Source: Mesorhizobium ciceri WSM4083 (GTDB taxonomy: Bacteria; Pseudomonadota; Alphaproteobacteria; Rhizobiales; Rhizobiaceae). Taken from it: DNA of 64,000 nt. The position numbers and the translations under genes were made by a program. Every line of letters begins with the position of its first letter. Position 1 is the first letter of the stretch. The stretch lies in contig NZ_JAFG01000005.1 in assembly GCF_000519305.1 (NCBI RefSeq), forward strand, positions 376,018 to 440,017, read 5' to 3'. Below are positions 8,631-17,705 of this stretch, one piece after another. The notes under the pieces are model-generated. The model saw only the letters and a program-made list of their open reading frames with translations. It was not told the origin of the DNA and made no database searches.

Positions 8631-9818
8631 TCAGAACTCGATCGCTGCGTAGAACATGGCGAAAAGTCCGTCGAGGATGATGACGACGAAGATCGACTTC
8701 ACAACCGAAGCGGTGACATGCTGGCCGAGTGATTCGGCGCTGCCACCGACCTTCATGCCTTCGACCGAGGCAATCGTGCCGATGATCATGGCCATGAACG
8801 GCGCCTTGATCAGGCCGGCAAAGATGGTGCTGAGATCGATGGCGACGCGCAGCCGGTCGATGAAGGCGGCGGGTGGAATGTCGGAATAGAGCCACGCAGC
8901 CAGGATGCCACCGCCGAGTGCGGCGAAATTGGCGATGATGGTCAGGCACGGCAAGGCGATGACCAGCGCCACGAGGCGCGGAAAGACCAGGACGCCGATC
9001 GGGTTGAGCCCGATGACCTTCAGCGCGTCGACCTCCTCGCGCATCTTCATCGAACCGATCTCTGCGGTGATCGCGCTGCCGGAGCGGCCGGCGATCATGA
9101 TTGCCGTCATCAGCACGCCGAGTTCGCGCAGGATCAGCACGCCGACCAGATCGACGACGAAGATATCGGCGCCGAAATAGCTGAGCTGATAGGCGCCTTG
9201 CTGGGCAACGATGGCGCCGACGATCGCCGACATCAGCACCACCACCGGAATGGCGCCGACGCCCATGCGGTCGATCTGGTTGAAAATCGCCGCCGGATTG
9301 ACGGCATGGCCACGGCCGAGCTTCATCTGCGCGCCACGGATGGTGGCGCCGAGGATGTTCATCGAGGCGAGAAAATCATCGCGCATCTCGTAGACCCGGC
9401 GGCCAACCGCCTCCAGCGCGCGAATGACGATGTTGGGCGGTAGCGCCGGGCCGGATTCGGGTTCGCGCCGCACGGCCTCGCCGACAGCTTCGAGCAGGAT
9501 CGAAGCGATCTCGCTCTGGCCTTGCATCTGGATCTCGACGCCCTTCTTCTCGAAGGCGCTGACCAGCCGGTCGATCAGCCAGGCGCCGGCGGTGTCCATC
9601 TTCTCGATCTTGGAAACATCGAGCGCCAAAGTTTTGAAGCCGCTTCGCTTTTCGATCTTGCGCATGTCGGCGTCGATGAGTGCGACGGTCCGTGTCGTCC
9701 AGACTCCGGAGAAAGCGCAGCCAAGAACGCCGTCCTCCTCGCCGAACGCCACGCGCGGTTCGTGGTCAGCCTCCCCTGCGGTCGTGCCGCTTGCGTCGCG
9801 CTTGCCGATGGTCAACAT
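8631..9818 (-). CDS. mlaE: Mla-type ABC transporter permease with N-terminal STAS-like domain
   Basis: A 395-residue inner-membrane permease. The first about 120 residues look like a STAS domain (LALDVSKIEKMDTAGAWLIDRL). The remainder is the MlaE membrane domain, with the conserved IVAQQGAYQLSYFGA and LRELGVLMTAIMIAGRSGSAITAEIG. In E. coli the STAS protein MlaB is a separate small subunit; here it appears fused to MlaE. The ATG at 9818 was preferred to the longer frame (to 9995) because AGGA lies just upstream and the extra residues look non-coding. It is the first gene of the operon and diverges from dgcA across 76 bp. Confidence 0.87.
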   Translation of the reverse strand: MLTIGKRDASGTTAGEADHEPRVAFGEEDGVLGCAFSGVWTTRTVALIDADMRKIEKRSGFKTLALDVSKIEKMDTAGAWLIDRLVSAFEKKGVEIQMQGQSEIASILLEAVGEAVRREPESGPALPPNIVIRALEAVGRRVYEMRDDFLASMNILGATIRGAQMKLGRGHAVNPAAIFNQIDRMGVGAIPVVVLMSAIVGAIVAQQGAYQLSYFGADIFVVDLVGVLILRELGVLMTAIMIAGRSGSAITAEIGSMKMREEVDALKVIGLNPIGVLVFPRLVALVIALPCLTIIANFAALGGGILAAWLYSDIPPAAFIDRLRVAIDLSTIFAGLIKAPFMAMIIGTIASVEGMKVGGSAESLGQHVTASVVKSIFVVIILDGLFAMFYAAIEF

Positions 9819-9894
9819 GGCGTCCTGTTTAGCCTGACGGGTCTGACCTGTCGATTTGTCGACAACGCTTGTCGCACAGCAGGAGCAGAAAAAT

Positions 9895-10878
9895 ATGGCG
9901 CGTGTCATTTCGGTCGAGGCCGAGCGTTTTCCCATCGCCGGAACCTTCACCATTTCGCGCGGTTCCAAGACCGAAGCCGAAGTGATCTCCTGCACGATCA
10001 GCGACGGCGGCCACTTCGGCCGCGGCGAATGCGTCCCCTACAAGCGCTATGGCGAGACCATTGACGGCGTGCGCGAGGCGATCGAAGCCATGCGCGGCCG
10101 GATCGCCGGTGGCGTCAGCCGGACAGCCTTGCTCGATGCCATGCCGGCCGGAGCCGCCCGCAACGCCATAGACTGCGCCCTGTGGGATCTGGAGGCAAAG
10201 CTCAGCGGAACATCGGTGGCGATCGCGATAAATGCTGTTCCCTTGCAGGCGCTCGAAACCGCCTACACGCTGTCGCTGGGCGAGCCGGAGGCGATGGCGG
10301 CGCAGGCTCGCGCCAATGCCGCGCGGCCGCTGCTCAAGGTCAAGATCGGCGGCGACAACGACATTGCCCGCATCCGCGCGGTCAGGCAGGCAGCGCCAGA
10401 CAGCCGCATCATCCTCGACGCCAATGAGGGCTGGAGCGACGACAACATCGTTGCGAACCTCGCCTTTGCCGCCGAACAAGGCATCGCGCTAATCGAACAG
10501 CCGCTGCCGGCCGGTCATGACGAGATCCTGCGCCATATCGCCCATCTCGTGCCGATCTGTGCCGATGAAAGCGTGCACGAGGCTGAGAATCTCGAAGCGC
10601 TTGTCGGTCTTTACGATGCCGTCAACATCAAGCTCGACAAGTCGGGGGGCCTGACAGCGGCACTGGTGCTGCGCGATCGCGCCCGCGAACTCGGTTTCGG
10701 CGTGATGGTCGGCTGCATGGTCGGCACGTCATTGGCGATGGCGCCGGCGGTGCTGCTTGCCCAGGATGCCGATTTCGTCGACCTCGACGGTCCGCTGCTG
10801 CTTGCCCGCGACCGGGTACCGGGCCTTGTCTACCAGGGATCGCTGGTGTCACCGCCCGATACCGCGCTCTGGGGCTGA
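9895..10878 (+). CDS. dgcA: Dipeptide epimerase / N-acetyl-D-glutamate racemase-like enolase-superfamily enzyme (DgcA-like)
   Basis: A 327-residue muconate-lactonizing-type enolase-superfamily enzyme. Active-site residues are visible: K148-V-K150 (LKVKIGG), metal ligands D175 (ILDANEGW), E201 (IEQPLP) and D224 (ADES), and the lysine of KLDKSGG near residue 249. This matches L-Ala-D/L-Glu epimerases and the related DgcA racemase. These enzymes invert the alpha-carbon of murein-derived dipeptides or N-acetyl-glutamate. The ATG at 9895 has AGGAG nine bases upstream. The gene overlaps the convergent MFS gene by 30 bp. Family membership is clear; the exact substrate is inference. Confidence 0.85.
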   Translation: MARVISVEAERFPIAGTFTISRGSKTEAEVISCTISDGGHFGRGECVPYKRYGETIDGVREAIEAMRGRIAGGVSRTALLDAMPAGAARNAIDCALWDLEAKLSGTSVAIAINAVPLQALETAYTLSLGEPEAMAAQARANAARPLLKVKIGGDNDIARIRAVRQAAPDSRIILDANEGWSDDNIVANLAFAAEQGIALIEQPLPAGHDEILRHIAHLVPICADESVHEAENLEALVGLYDAVNIKLDKSGGLTAALVLRDRARELGFGVMVGCMVGTSLAMAPAVLLAQDADFVDLDGPLLLARDRVPGLVYQGSLVSPPDTALWG

Positions 10879-12063
10879 GCGCGCCGCAAGGCCGATCAGC
10901 ACGAGGCCGACGATAGCGATCGGAATCATCACAAGAAACCCATCGACGCCGAGACGGTCGTAGAGCGGGCCGGAAGCAAGCGTAACGGCGGCCATGAAGA
11001 AGCCGTTGAAGAAATAGGCGATGCCTTGCGCAGCACCGGTGCGCTCTTCGGAGACGGTCTCGGCGATCATTTTCTGCAGGCCGATCAGCACCATTGCGAC
11101 AGACACCGAATGCAGCGACTGCACGGCGAAGAAGCCGGGAATGCCAAGACCGAGCGGCCATACCAGTGGAAAGATGATCCAGCGAACTATCGAACCGATG
11201 CCAGCGATCACCATCACTTTGACGACGGACACGGAGGCGAAGATGCGATTGAAAAACAAAAACATGCAGACTTCGCACACCACGCCCCAGGCCCACAGCA
11301 GACCGACGACGGAATCGCTGATGCCAATCGATTTCCAGTAGATGGAGACGAAGCCATAGAGGAAGGCGTGGCTGGCGGTAATGATGCCGACGCCAAAGGT
11401 GAAGTAGAGGAAATAGGCATTGAACAGGCTAGGCGCCGCGTGCTGGATTTCTGCGGCCGACAGCGGCGAGGCCTTGCGCGGCCGCCCCATTCGCGGCGCA
11501 AACAGGGCTGCGACAAGCGCTGCGGCAAGCGCCACGAATATGATTATCGGCACAGCTTCGGCTCCAGCCGCCGCCAGGATGAAGCCGCCCACAACATTGG
11601 CGCAGAAATAAGAGATCGAGCCCCATTTGCGCATAGCGGTGTAATTCGAGCCGAAGCGGCGCACCCCCGACAACGCCAGCGAATCGGCCATTGGCGAATG
11701 CGGTGTCCAGACGATCGTCAAAAGCAGAGACACGGCCAGCACGATCGCGTAAGTCGCTGGCAGGAAATAGCCAGCCGAAATGGCCATCGTTGCCGCGACC
11801 AGCGCGATATAGACGTTGGCGCGGTCCTTCGCCCGGTCCGCATATGCCGTCAGCATAGGCGTCGTCACGACGCGCAGGAACATCGGTGCGGCAAGGATCA
11901 CGGCGATCTGTTCGGCGCCGAAGCCCTTCGCCTGCAGCCAGAGCGGAAAATAGGGCAGATGCGTGCCTTGCGACACGAACAGGGTCGCGAAGATCAGGCT
12001 CATGCGCAGTTCGAAATGGCGCGGCTTGACGAGTTGTTCGGGCGAGAGCTGCGGCAGGGACAT
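10849..12063 (-). CDS. MFS transporter, HcaT/3-phenylpropionate-type
   Basis: A 404-residue membrane protein with about 12 hydrophobic segments and an N-terminal FVSQGTHLPYFPLWLQAKGF typical of the MFS_1-like group (HcaT, nucleoside:H+ symporters). The loop LTAYADRAKDR fits the MFS motif between helices 2 and 3. The substrate is unknown. The longest frame uses TTG at 12075; the ATG at 12063 is more likely. The 3' end overlaps the last 30 bp of dgcA on the other strand. Confidence 0.8.
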   Translation of the reverse strand: MSLPQLSPEQLVKPRHFELRMSLIFATLFVSQGTHLPYFPLWLQAKGFGAEQIAVILAAPMFLRVVTTPMLTAYADRAKDRANVYIALVAATMAISAGYFLPATYAIVLAVSLLLTIVWTPHSPMADSLALSGVRRFGSNYTAMRKWGSISYFCANVVGGFILAAAGAEAVPIIIFVALAAALVAALFAPRMGRPRKASPLSAAEIQHAAPSLFNAYFLYFTFGVGIITASHAFLYGFVSIYWKSIGISDSVVGLLWAWGVVCEVCMFLFFNRIFASVSVVKVMVIAGIGSIVRWIIFPLVWPLGLGIPGFFAVQSLHSVSVAMVLIGLQKMIAETVSEERTGAAQGIAYFFNGFFMAAVTLASGPLYDRLGVDGFLVMIPIAIVGLVLIGLAARSAPERGIGR

Positions 12064-12163
12064 GAATCGATCCAATCGCGCTGTATTCGACCGGACGGCA
12101 ACGCGTGTCGATCCCTTAACATGGACGAAAACCGGACGAAACCGGCTGGACTAATCGATTGAT

Positions 12164-12187
12164 TCCGAAGCCCGAAAAGACTTCGGA
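12164..12187 (-). terminator. Hairpin after the phosphoesterase gene
   Basis: TCCGAAG (12164-12170) and CTTCGGA (12181-12187) form a 7-bp stem with a 10-nt loop, directly after the stop of the minus-strand gene ending at 12188. A clear T-run is lacking. Confidence 0.4.
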
Positions 12188-13003
12188 CTATGCCGCCTGC
12201 CCTACCCGGTCCTCGATGAGCAGCGGGATAAAGAGCTCGTCCGGCGCCTCGGGCAGCACCTGCGCCCAGGTCAGGATTTCCATCCGGCCGTCAAAGTGCT
12301 CGACCACAGCCGTGCAGCTTTCCACCCAGTCGCCGGTGTTGATGTACTGGACATCGCCGAAATTCTCGATGACGGCATGATGGATGTGGCCGCAGATGAC
12401 GCCATCGACATGCGAGCGGCGCGCCTCGTCCGCAAGCATGGTCTGGAACGAGCCGATGAAGTTCACCGCCTTCTTGACGTTGTGCTTGGCCCAGGACGAA
12501 AACGACCAATACGGCAGGCCGAGCAACTGCCGCAGCCGCGTCACCACGCGGTTGATGAGCATGGCCGCGTCATAGGCGTGGTCACCGAGATAGGCGAGCC
12601 AGCGCGCATTGTGGACCACGGTATCGAACTGGTCGCCATGGATGACGAGCAGCCGCTTGCCGTCGGCAGTCTCGTGGATGGCGCGGTCGGCAACGACGAT
12701 GCCGCCGAAATGCACGCCCTGGAACTGGCGGGCGAATTCATCATGGTTGCCGGCGATGTAGGTGATGTTGGCGCCCTTGCGCGCCTTGCGCAGCAGTTTC
12801 TGCACGACGTCATTGTGGCTTTGCGGCCAATGCCAGCTCCGCCGCAGCCGCCAACCATCGACGATGTCACCCACCAGATAGATGATATCGGCATCGTGAT
12901 ATCGAAGGAAATCGATCAGGAATTCGGCCTTGGCCGCCTTCGAGCCCAGATGGACGTCGGAGATGAACATGCTGCGGAAAGTGCGGGGCTCTTGGCCGGA
13001 CAT
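12188..13003 (-). CDS. UDP-2,3-diacylglucosamine diphosphatase-like metallophosphoesterase (LpxH family)
   Basis: A 271-residue calcineurin-like phosphoesterase with all five metal-site motifs: ISDVHLGS, VGDIVDGW, AGNHDEFA, LVIHGDQFD and CGHIHHA. The overall pattern resembles LpxH-type enzymes that cleave UDP-2,3-diacylglucosamine in lipid A synthesis. Many alphaproteobacteria use LpxI for that step, so this protein could instead act on another lipid or nucleotide pyrophosphate. The ATG at 13003 is preceded by AAGGGTG and removes a proline-rich non-coding-looking extension. The gene diverges from the SDR gene across 118 bp. Confidence 0.8.
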   Translation of the reverse strand: MSGQEPRTFRSMFISDVHLGSKAAKAEFLIDFLRYHDADIIYLVGDIVDGWRLRRSWHWPQSHNDVVQKLLRKARKGANITYIAGNHDEFARQFQGVHFGGIVVADRAIHETADGKRLLVIHGDQFDTVVHNARWLAYLGDHAYDAAMLINRVVTRLRQLLGLPYWSFSSWAKHNVKKAVNFIGSFQTMLADEARRSHVDGVICGHIHHAVIENFGDVQYINTGDWVESCTAVVEHFDGRMEILTWAQVLPEAPDELFIPLLIEDRVGQAA

Positions 13004-13121
13004 CGCGATTTCACCCTTGCTTTCGCGCAGGCTATGCCCCGATTCATGCAACAACCGTATGACGGTTGCGATTGGTCCAGCCGAAGGACTAGCTTGCGGC
13101 CAAATCACAGGAGAAATCGTC

Positions 13122-13901
13122 ATGGATCTCGGTATCCGCGGAAAGAAGGCCATCGTCTGCGCTTCGAGCAAGGGACTTGGGCGCGGTTGCGCCATGGCGC
13201 TGGCGGAAGCCGGCTGCGACATCGTCGTCAACGGACGCAATGCCGAGCTGGTGGCGAAAACCGCCGCTGAGTTACGCGAGCGCTATGGCGTCACGGTAAC
13301 GGAAGTCGTCGGCGACGTCTCGAAGCCGGAGGTGCAGAAAGCGCTGCTCGCGGCTTGCCCCGAGCCGGACATCCTGGTCAACAACAATGGCGGGCCGCCG
13401 CTTCGCGATTTCCGCACGCTTGATCGCGAAAAGATCCTCGAAGGGGTTACCCAGAACATGGTAACGCCGATCGAGCTGGTCCAGGCCGTCCTCGACGGCA
13501 TGGCGGCGCGCGGCTTCGGCCGCATCGTCAACATCACCTCGCTGTCGGTCTATGTGCCCATTCCCGGCCTCGACCTGTCGTCCGGCGCGCGCGCCGGCCT
13601 GACCTCGTTCCTTGCCGGCGTGGCGCGCACGGTGATCGACCGCAACGTCACCATCAACAGTCTTTTGCCGGGCAAACTCGACACCGACCGGCTGCGCGGC
13701 CCGCATGAGGCCGGCACCATCGAAAGCCCTGAGGCCGCAGCCGCGCGCAAGACCCGCATCAGCGCCGACGTTCCGGCCAAGCGGCTCGGCACGCCGGAGG
13801 AATTCGGCCAGATCTGCGCCTTCCTGTGCTCGGTCCATGCCGGCTATCTGACCGGGCAGAACATACCGGTCGATGGTGGTCTCTACGTCAGCGCCTTTTG
13901 A
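13122..13901 (+). CDS. SDR-family protein lacking the catalytic Tyr-x3-Lys
   Basis: A 259-residue Rossmann-fold protein of the short-chain dehydrogenase family. The cofactor-binding loop CASSKGLGRG (about residues 13-22), NNNGGPP and the C-terminal YLTGQNIPVDGGLY are present. The catalytic serine is S140 (NITSLS). At the positions of the usual Tyr and Lys, 13 and 17 residues later, the protein has S153 and R157 (LSSGARAGL). It may therefore be catalytically altered or bind ligand without standard dehydrogenase chemistry. Generic annotation would be 3-oxoacyl-ACP reductase; that should not be taken literally. AGGAG lies 8 nt before the ATG. Confidence 0.82.
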   Translation: MDLGIRGKKAIVCASSKGLGRGCAMALAEAGCDIVVNGRNAELVAKTAAELRERYGVTVTEVVGDVSKPEVQKALLAACPEPDILVNNNGGPPLRDFRTLDREKILEGVTQNMVTPIELVQAVLDGMAARGFGRIVNITSLSVYVPIPGLDLSSGARAGLTSFLAGVARTVIDRNVTINSLLPGKLDTDRLRGPHEAGTIESPEAAAARKTRISADVPAKRLGTPEEFGQICAFLCSVHAGYLTGQNIPVDGGLYVSAF

Positions 13902-13975
13902 TCAACTTGTCCGTGAAACTGCGGGAACCATCCATCAGAAAATCGGCATAAGCGTTTGATCGTTCATGACTTTCT

Positions 13976-14005
13976 ACGCGCTGGCCGGCAAAGCTGCCAG
14001 CGCGT
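13976..14005. terminator. Perfect 10-bp stem hairpin between the SDR gene and maeB
   Basis: ACGCGCTGGC (13976-13985) pairs perfectly with GCCAGCGCGT (13996-14005) around a 10-nt loop. It is 75 bp after the SDR stop and 73 bp before maeB. There is no T-run, so it could be a terminator of the SDR transcript or part of the maeB leader. Confidence 0.4.
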
Positions 14006-14078
14006 CAATTAGCGTCGCGAAAAACCACGGCTGCATGCTAAAAGGGAATCTCCAGCCAGATTTCGAGGGAGCGGCCGC

Positions 14079-16403
14079 ATGGAAGGCGAGAGCAAAAAGA
14101 CGGCACGTTCGGACCTCGACGAAGCCGCCCTCTACTTCCACAAGCACCCAAGGCCGGGAAAGCTCGAGATACAGGCGACCAAGCCGCTCGGCAATCAGCG
14201 CGACCTCGCGCTCGCCTATTCGCCTGGTGTCGCCGCCCCTTGCCTGGAAATCCGCGATGATCCGGCGACCGCCGCCGACTACACCGCACGCGCCAATCTG
14301 GTCGGTGTCGTCACCAACGGATCGGCCGTTCTCGGCCTCGGCAATATCGGCCCGCTGGCCTCCAAACCGGTCATGGAAGGCAAGGCCGTCCTGTTCAAGA
14401 AGTTCGCCGGCATCGATGTCTTCGACATAGAGATCGACGCGCCCGGTATCGAGCGCATGGTCGAGACGATCTCGGCGCTCGAGCCGACCTTCGGCGGCAT
14501 CAACCTCGAGGACATCAAGGCGCCGGAGTGCTTCGAGGTCGAGGAACAGCTGAAGGCTCGCATGGGCATACCGGTGTTCCACGACGACCAGCATGGCACC
14601 GCCATCATCGTCGCCGCCGCCGTGCTCAACGGATTGGAATTCGCCGGCAAGACAATATCGGACATCAAGATCGTCACCTCCGGCGCCGGGGCTGCCGCCC
14701 TTGCCTGTCTCAACCTGCTGGTCTCGCTCGGCGCCAAGGTCGAAAACATCTGGGTCACCGACCGTTTCGGCGTTGCCTACAAGGGCCGCACCGATGAGAT
14801 GGATCGCTGGAAAGACCCCTATGTAAAGGACACCGAGGCGCGCACGCTGGCCGATGTCATATCGGGCGCCGACGTCTTCCTCGGCCTGTCGGCGGCAGGC
14901 GTACTGAAGCCGGAACTGCTCCAGCACATGGCGCCGAAGCCGCTGATCCTGGCGCTGGCCAACCCCAATCCGGAGATCATGCCGGAAATAGCGCGTGCAG
15001 CTCGTCCGGATGCGATGATCTGCACCGGCCGTTCCGATTTTCCCAATCAGGTCAACAACGTACTGTGTTTTCCTTACATCTTTCGTGGTGCGCTCGACTG
15101 CGGCGCCAGCGCCATCAACGAGGAGATGAAGATGGCGGCGGTGCGGGCAATCGCAGCGCTCGCACGCGAGGAGCCTTCGGACGTCGCTGCCCGCGCCTAT
15201 TCCGGCGAGACGCCGATCTTCGGCCCTGAATTCCTGATCCCTTCGCCCTTCGATCCGCGGCTGATCCTGCGCATAGCGCCCGCGGTCGCCAAGGCAGCCT
15301 GCGACACCGGTGTCGCGACGCGGCCGATCACCGACTTCGCCGCCTACATCGACAAGCTGAACCGCTTCGTCTTCCGCTCCGGCCTGGTGATGAAGCCGGT
15401 GTTCTCGTCCGCCAAGGCATCGAGCGCCAAGCGCGTCATCTATGCCGACGGCGAGGATGAGCGCGTGCTGCGCGCCGCCCAGGTGGTGCTCGAGGAAGGC
15501 ATCGCCGAGCCGATCCTGATCGGCCGCCCGCACGTCATCGAAGTGCGCCTGAAGCGCTACGGCTTGCGCATCAAGCCCGGGGTCGATTTCGGCCTGATCA
15601 ACCCGGAAGACGATCCGCGCTACCGCCACTATGTCGACCTTTTGATCGAACTCGCCGGCCGGCGTGGCGTCACGACGGAAGCAGCGCGCACCATGGTGCG
15701 CACCGACAACACGGTGATCGCAGCACTTGCGCTGAAACGCGGCGATGCCGACGCCATGGTCTGCGGCCTCGAAGGCCGCTTCGAGCGGCATCTGCGCAAC
15801 GTCACCTTGATCATCGGCCCCCGCGCCGGCATCAAGGATCACGACCTGTCGACGCTTTCCATGCTGATCTCGCAGCGCGGCATCATCTTCCTGACCGACA
15901 CCCACGTCTCCGTCGACCCGACGGCGGAAGAAATCGCCGAGATGACGGTGCTGGCGGCGGAAGAAATCCAGCGCTTCGGCATCGAGCCGAAGGCAGCACT
16001 CTTGTCGCATTCCGATTTCGGCTCGCGCGATTCGCCCAGCGCCCTGAAGATGCGGCAAGCAGCGGCGATCCTGGCGCGCATCGCGCCTGAGCTTGAATGC
16101 GATGGCGAGATGCATGCGGACACTGCTCTGTCGGAGCACCTGCGCCAGCGCGTCTATCCCCATTCGAGACTGAAGGGCGAAGCCAATTTGCTGGTGTTCC
16201 CCAACCTCGATTCGGCCAACATCACGCTGACGGCGCTCAGAACCATGACGGATGCGCTGCATGTCGGGCCGATCCTGCTCGGCACCGACATGCCGGCGCA
16301 TATCTTGACGCCGTCTGTCACCTCGCGCGGCGTCGTCAACATGACGGCGCTTGCCGTGGTCGAAGCCGCCCACAAGGCACAAGCGGTCGTCAATCTGGGC
16401 TGA
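14079..16403 (+). CDS. maeB: NADP-dependent malic enzyme with phosphotransacetylase-like C-terminal domain
   Basis: A 774-residue MaeB-type enzyme that oxidatively decarboxylates malate to pyruvate. The N-terminal half (to about residue 430) is the malic enzyme, with [26 protein letters not shown] and [14 protein letters not shown]. The C-terminal half (about 440-774) is a phosphotransacetylase-like domain ([36 protein letters not shown]). In MaeB proteins that domain is usually regulatory and sensitive to acetyl-CoA. The length equals that of rhizobial homologues. GGGAG lies 8 nt before the ATG. In rhizobia this enzyme feeds acetyl-CoA production from dicarboxylates. Confidence 0.95.
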   Translation: MEGESKKTARSDLDEAALYFHKHPRPGKLEIQATKPLGNQRDLALAYSPGVAAPCLEIRDDPATAADYTARANLVGVVTNGSAVLGLGNIGPLASKPVMEGKAVLFKKFAGIDVFDIEIDAPGIERMVETISALEPTFGGINLEDIKAPECFEVEEQLKARMGIPVFHDDQHGTAIIVAAAVLNGLEFAGKTISDIKIVTSGAGAAALACLNLLVSLGAKVENIWVTDRFGVAYKGRTDEMDRWKDPYVKDTEARTLADVISGADVFLGLSAAGVLKPELLQHMAPKPLILALANPNPEIMPEIARAARPDAMICTGRSDFPNQVNNVLCFPYIFRGALDCGASAINEEMKMAAVRAIAALAREEPSDVAARAYSGETPIFGPEFLIPSPFDPRLILRIAPAVAKAACDTGVATRPITDFAAYIDKLNRFVFRSGLVMKPVFSSAKASSAKRVIYADGEDERVLRAAQVVLEEGIAEPILIGRPHVIEVRLKRYGLRIKPGVDFGLINPEDDPRYRHYVDLLIELAGRRGVTTEAARTMVRTDNTVIAALALKRGDADAMVCGLEGRFERHLRNVTLIIGPRAGIKDHDLSTLSMLISQRGIIFLTDTHVSVDPTAEEIAEMTVLAAEEIQRFGIEPKAALLSHSDFGSRDSPSALKMRQAAAILARIAPELECDGEMHADTALSEHLRQRVYPHSRLKGEANLLVFPNLDSANITLTALRTMTDALHVGPILLGTDMPAHILTPSVTSRGVVNMTALAVVEAAHKAQAVVNLG

Positions 16404-16411
16404 ACACGGAT

Positions 16412-16439
16412 TTCGCGGTAAACTGCAGTTAACCGCGAA
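16412..16439. terminator. 28-nt near-perfect palindrome just after maeB
   Basis: TTCGCGGT (16412-16419) pairs with AACCGCGAA, and the centre AACTGCAGTT is itself palindromic. Over 28 nt only one base pair is mismatched. It starts 9 nt after the maeB stop. No T-run follows; it is a 3'-end hairpin or an operator for the next gene. Confidence 0.45.
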
Positions 16440-16493
16440 CACGGTAGCCTATGCGGGGCTAACAGTCGGATTTGGAAGGCGGAGTTTGGGCGG

Positions 16494-17705
16494 ATGGCAA
16501 GCGGAGGGTGGAAGCAGGCGCATGCTGCCGTGCTGCTTGGCCTGCTGTTGTCCGCAACCTGGGGGATAGCCGAGCCGCAGGCTGCTTCGCGGGTCTGCCG
16601 CCAGCTGGAAGCCGATCTTGCCGCGTCCTCGCGCGGCGGCGGTGGCGGTCCGGCGCTAGTCCGGAAATACGATTCCGCAATTGCCCGGCAACATGAGCAG
16701 ATTTCGAAGGCTCGCGGCCAGGCGAGCCGGGCCGGATGCGGTTTTTCGCTGTTTGGTCGCAACCTCAATCAATGCGCCGGGCTCAACGCCACGATCGATC
16801 GCATGAATGCCAATCTCGATGCCTTGCAAAACAAGCGCGAGCGGCTGGCCGGCGGCGGCTCGCGCCGTGACCGCGGACGCATCCTGGCGGCGCTCGACGC
16901 CAATGGCTGCCGCGACGACAACGTTGCGCCTCGGCGTGCGCCTTTGCAGGAGGCGAACCGCGACGGCGGCGCAAACCTGTTCGATCAGCTTTTTGGCGGC
17001 AACGGCCAGCGACTCGATATGCCTGACGAGCCTAGCCCGCCCGACGATTCCGGCGAGGAGCGCAATGTCCGCCGTGTACTCAACCAGCCCGGCGTACCGG
17101 ATTTTCCGAGCGTCGGCGGCGAATTCCACACGTCCTGTGTGCGCACCTGCGACGGCTACTTTTTCCCTATGTCGAACTCGGCCTCGGCAGGCGATTTCGA
17201 ACGCGACCAGAAGAATTGCGAATCGAGCTGCCCCGGCACCGAGATGCAGGTTTTCTATTCGCGCGGCATGGGCGACGATTCGGCGTCGATGACGTCATCT
17301 GTCACCGGCCGGCCTTACAGCGAATTGCCGACCGCCTATCTCTACAAGCAGCCCGATATGTCGCGGCCGCCGGCTTGCGGCTGCAACGCCGCCGCGCAGG
17401 GTTTTCAGATCATCGCCGGCAACCCGCCAAATCCGGAACAGTTGCAACCCGAGACGGACTCCGCACCGTTCATTCCGGTGCCGATCTCCAAACCGGATCC
17501 AGGTGCCGATCCCGAAACGCTGGCCAATCAGGAAGGCGGGCTCGACCGCGAGGCGATCAAGCGGCTTTCCGCCAAGCCGGTGACGTCGCCCATATCCGCG
17601 CTGCCGCCGGAACAGCGCAAGGTCAGGGTCGTCGGGCCAACGTTCCTTCCCGACCCATCAGCGGCAATAGATCTGCAAGCTCCGGCCCCGAAGGCAGTCC
17701 GGTAA
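16494..17705 (+). CDS. DUF2865-containing secreted protein
   Basis: A 403-residue protein with an N-terminal hydrophobic signal-like segment ([20 protein letters not shown]). A middle region matches DUF2865, seen here as [18 protein letters not shown], then a short cysteine spacing and [15 protein letters not shown]. At least six cysteines suggest disulfide bonds in the periplasm. Residues 50-110 are helical ([19 protein letters not shown]). DUF2865 proteins are common in Rhizobiales and have no assigned role. The C-terminus is Pro-rich and its coding end overlaps the convergent gltX gene by 83 bp. Confidence 0.8.
   Translation: MASGGWKQAHAAVLLGLLLSATWGIAEPQAASRVCRQLEADLAASSRGGGGGPALVRKYDSAIARQHEQISKARGQASRAGCGFSLFGRNLNQCAGLNATIDRMNANLDALQNKRERLAGGGSRRDRGRILAALDANGCRDDNVAPRRAPLQEANRDGGANLFDQLFGGNGQRLDMPDEPSPPDDSGEERNVRRVLNQPGVPDFPSVGGEFHTSCVRTCDGYFFPMSNSASAGDFERDQKNCESSCPGTEMQVFYSRGMGDDSASMTSSVTGRPYSELPTAYLYKQPDMSRPPACGCNAAAQGFQIIAGNPPNPEQLQPETDSAPFIPVPISKPDPGADPETLANQEGGLDREAIKRLSAKPVTSPISALPPEQRKVRVVGPTFLPDPSAAIDLQAPAPKAVR

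Noticed and set aside
13974..16442. 822-codon frame antisense to maeB
   Set aside because: Shadow of a gene with clear malic enzyme and phosphotransacetylase motifs; product has no recognisable domain.
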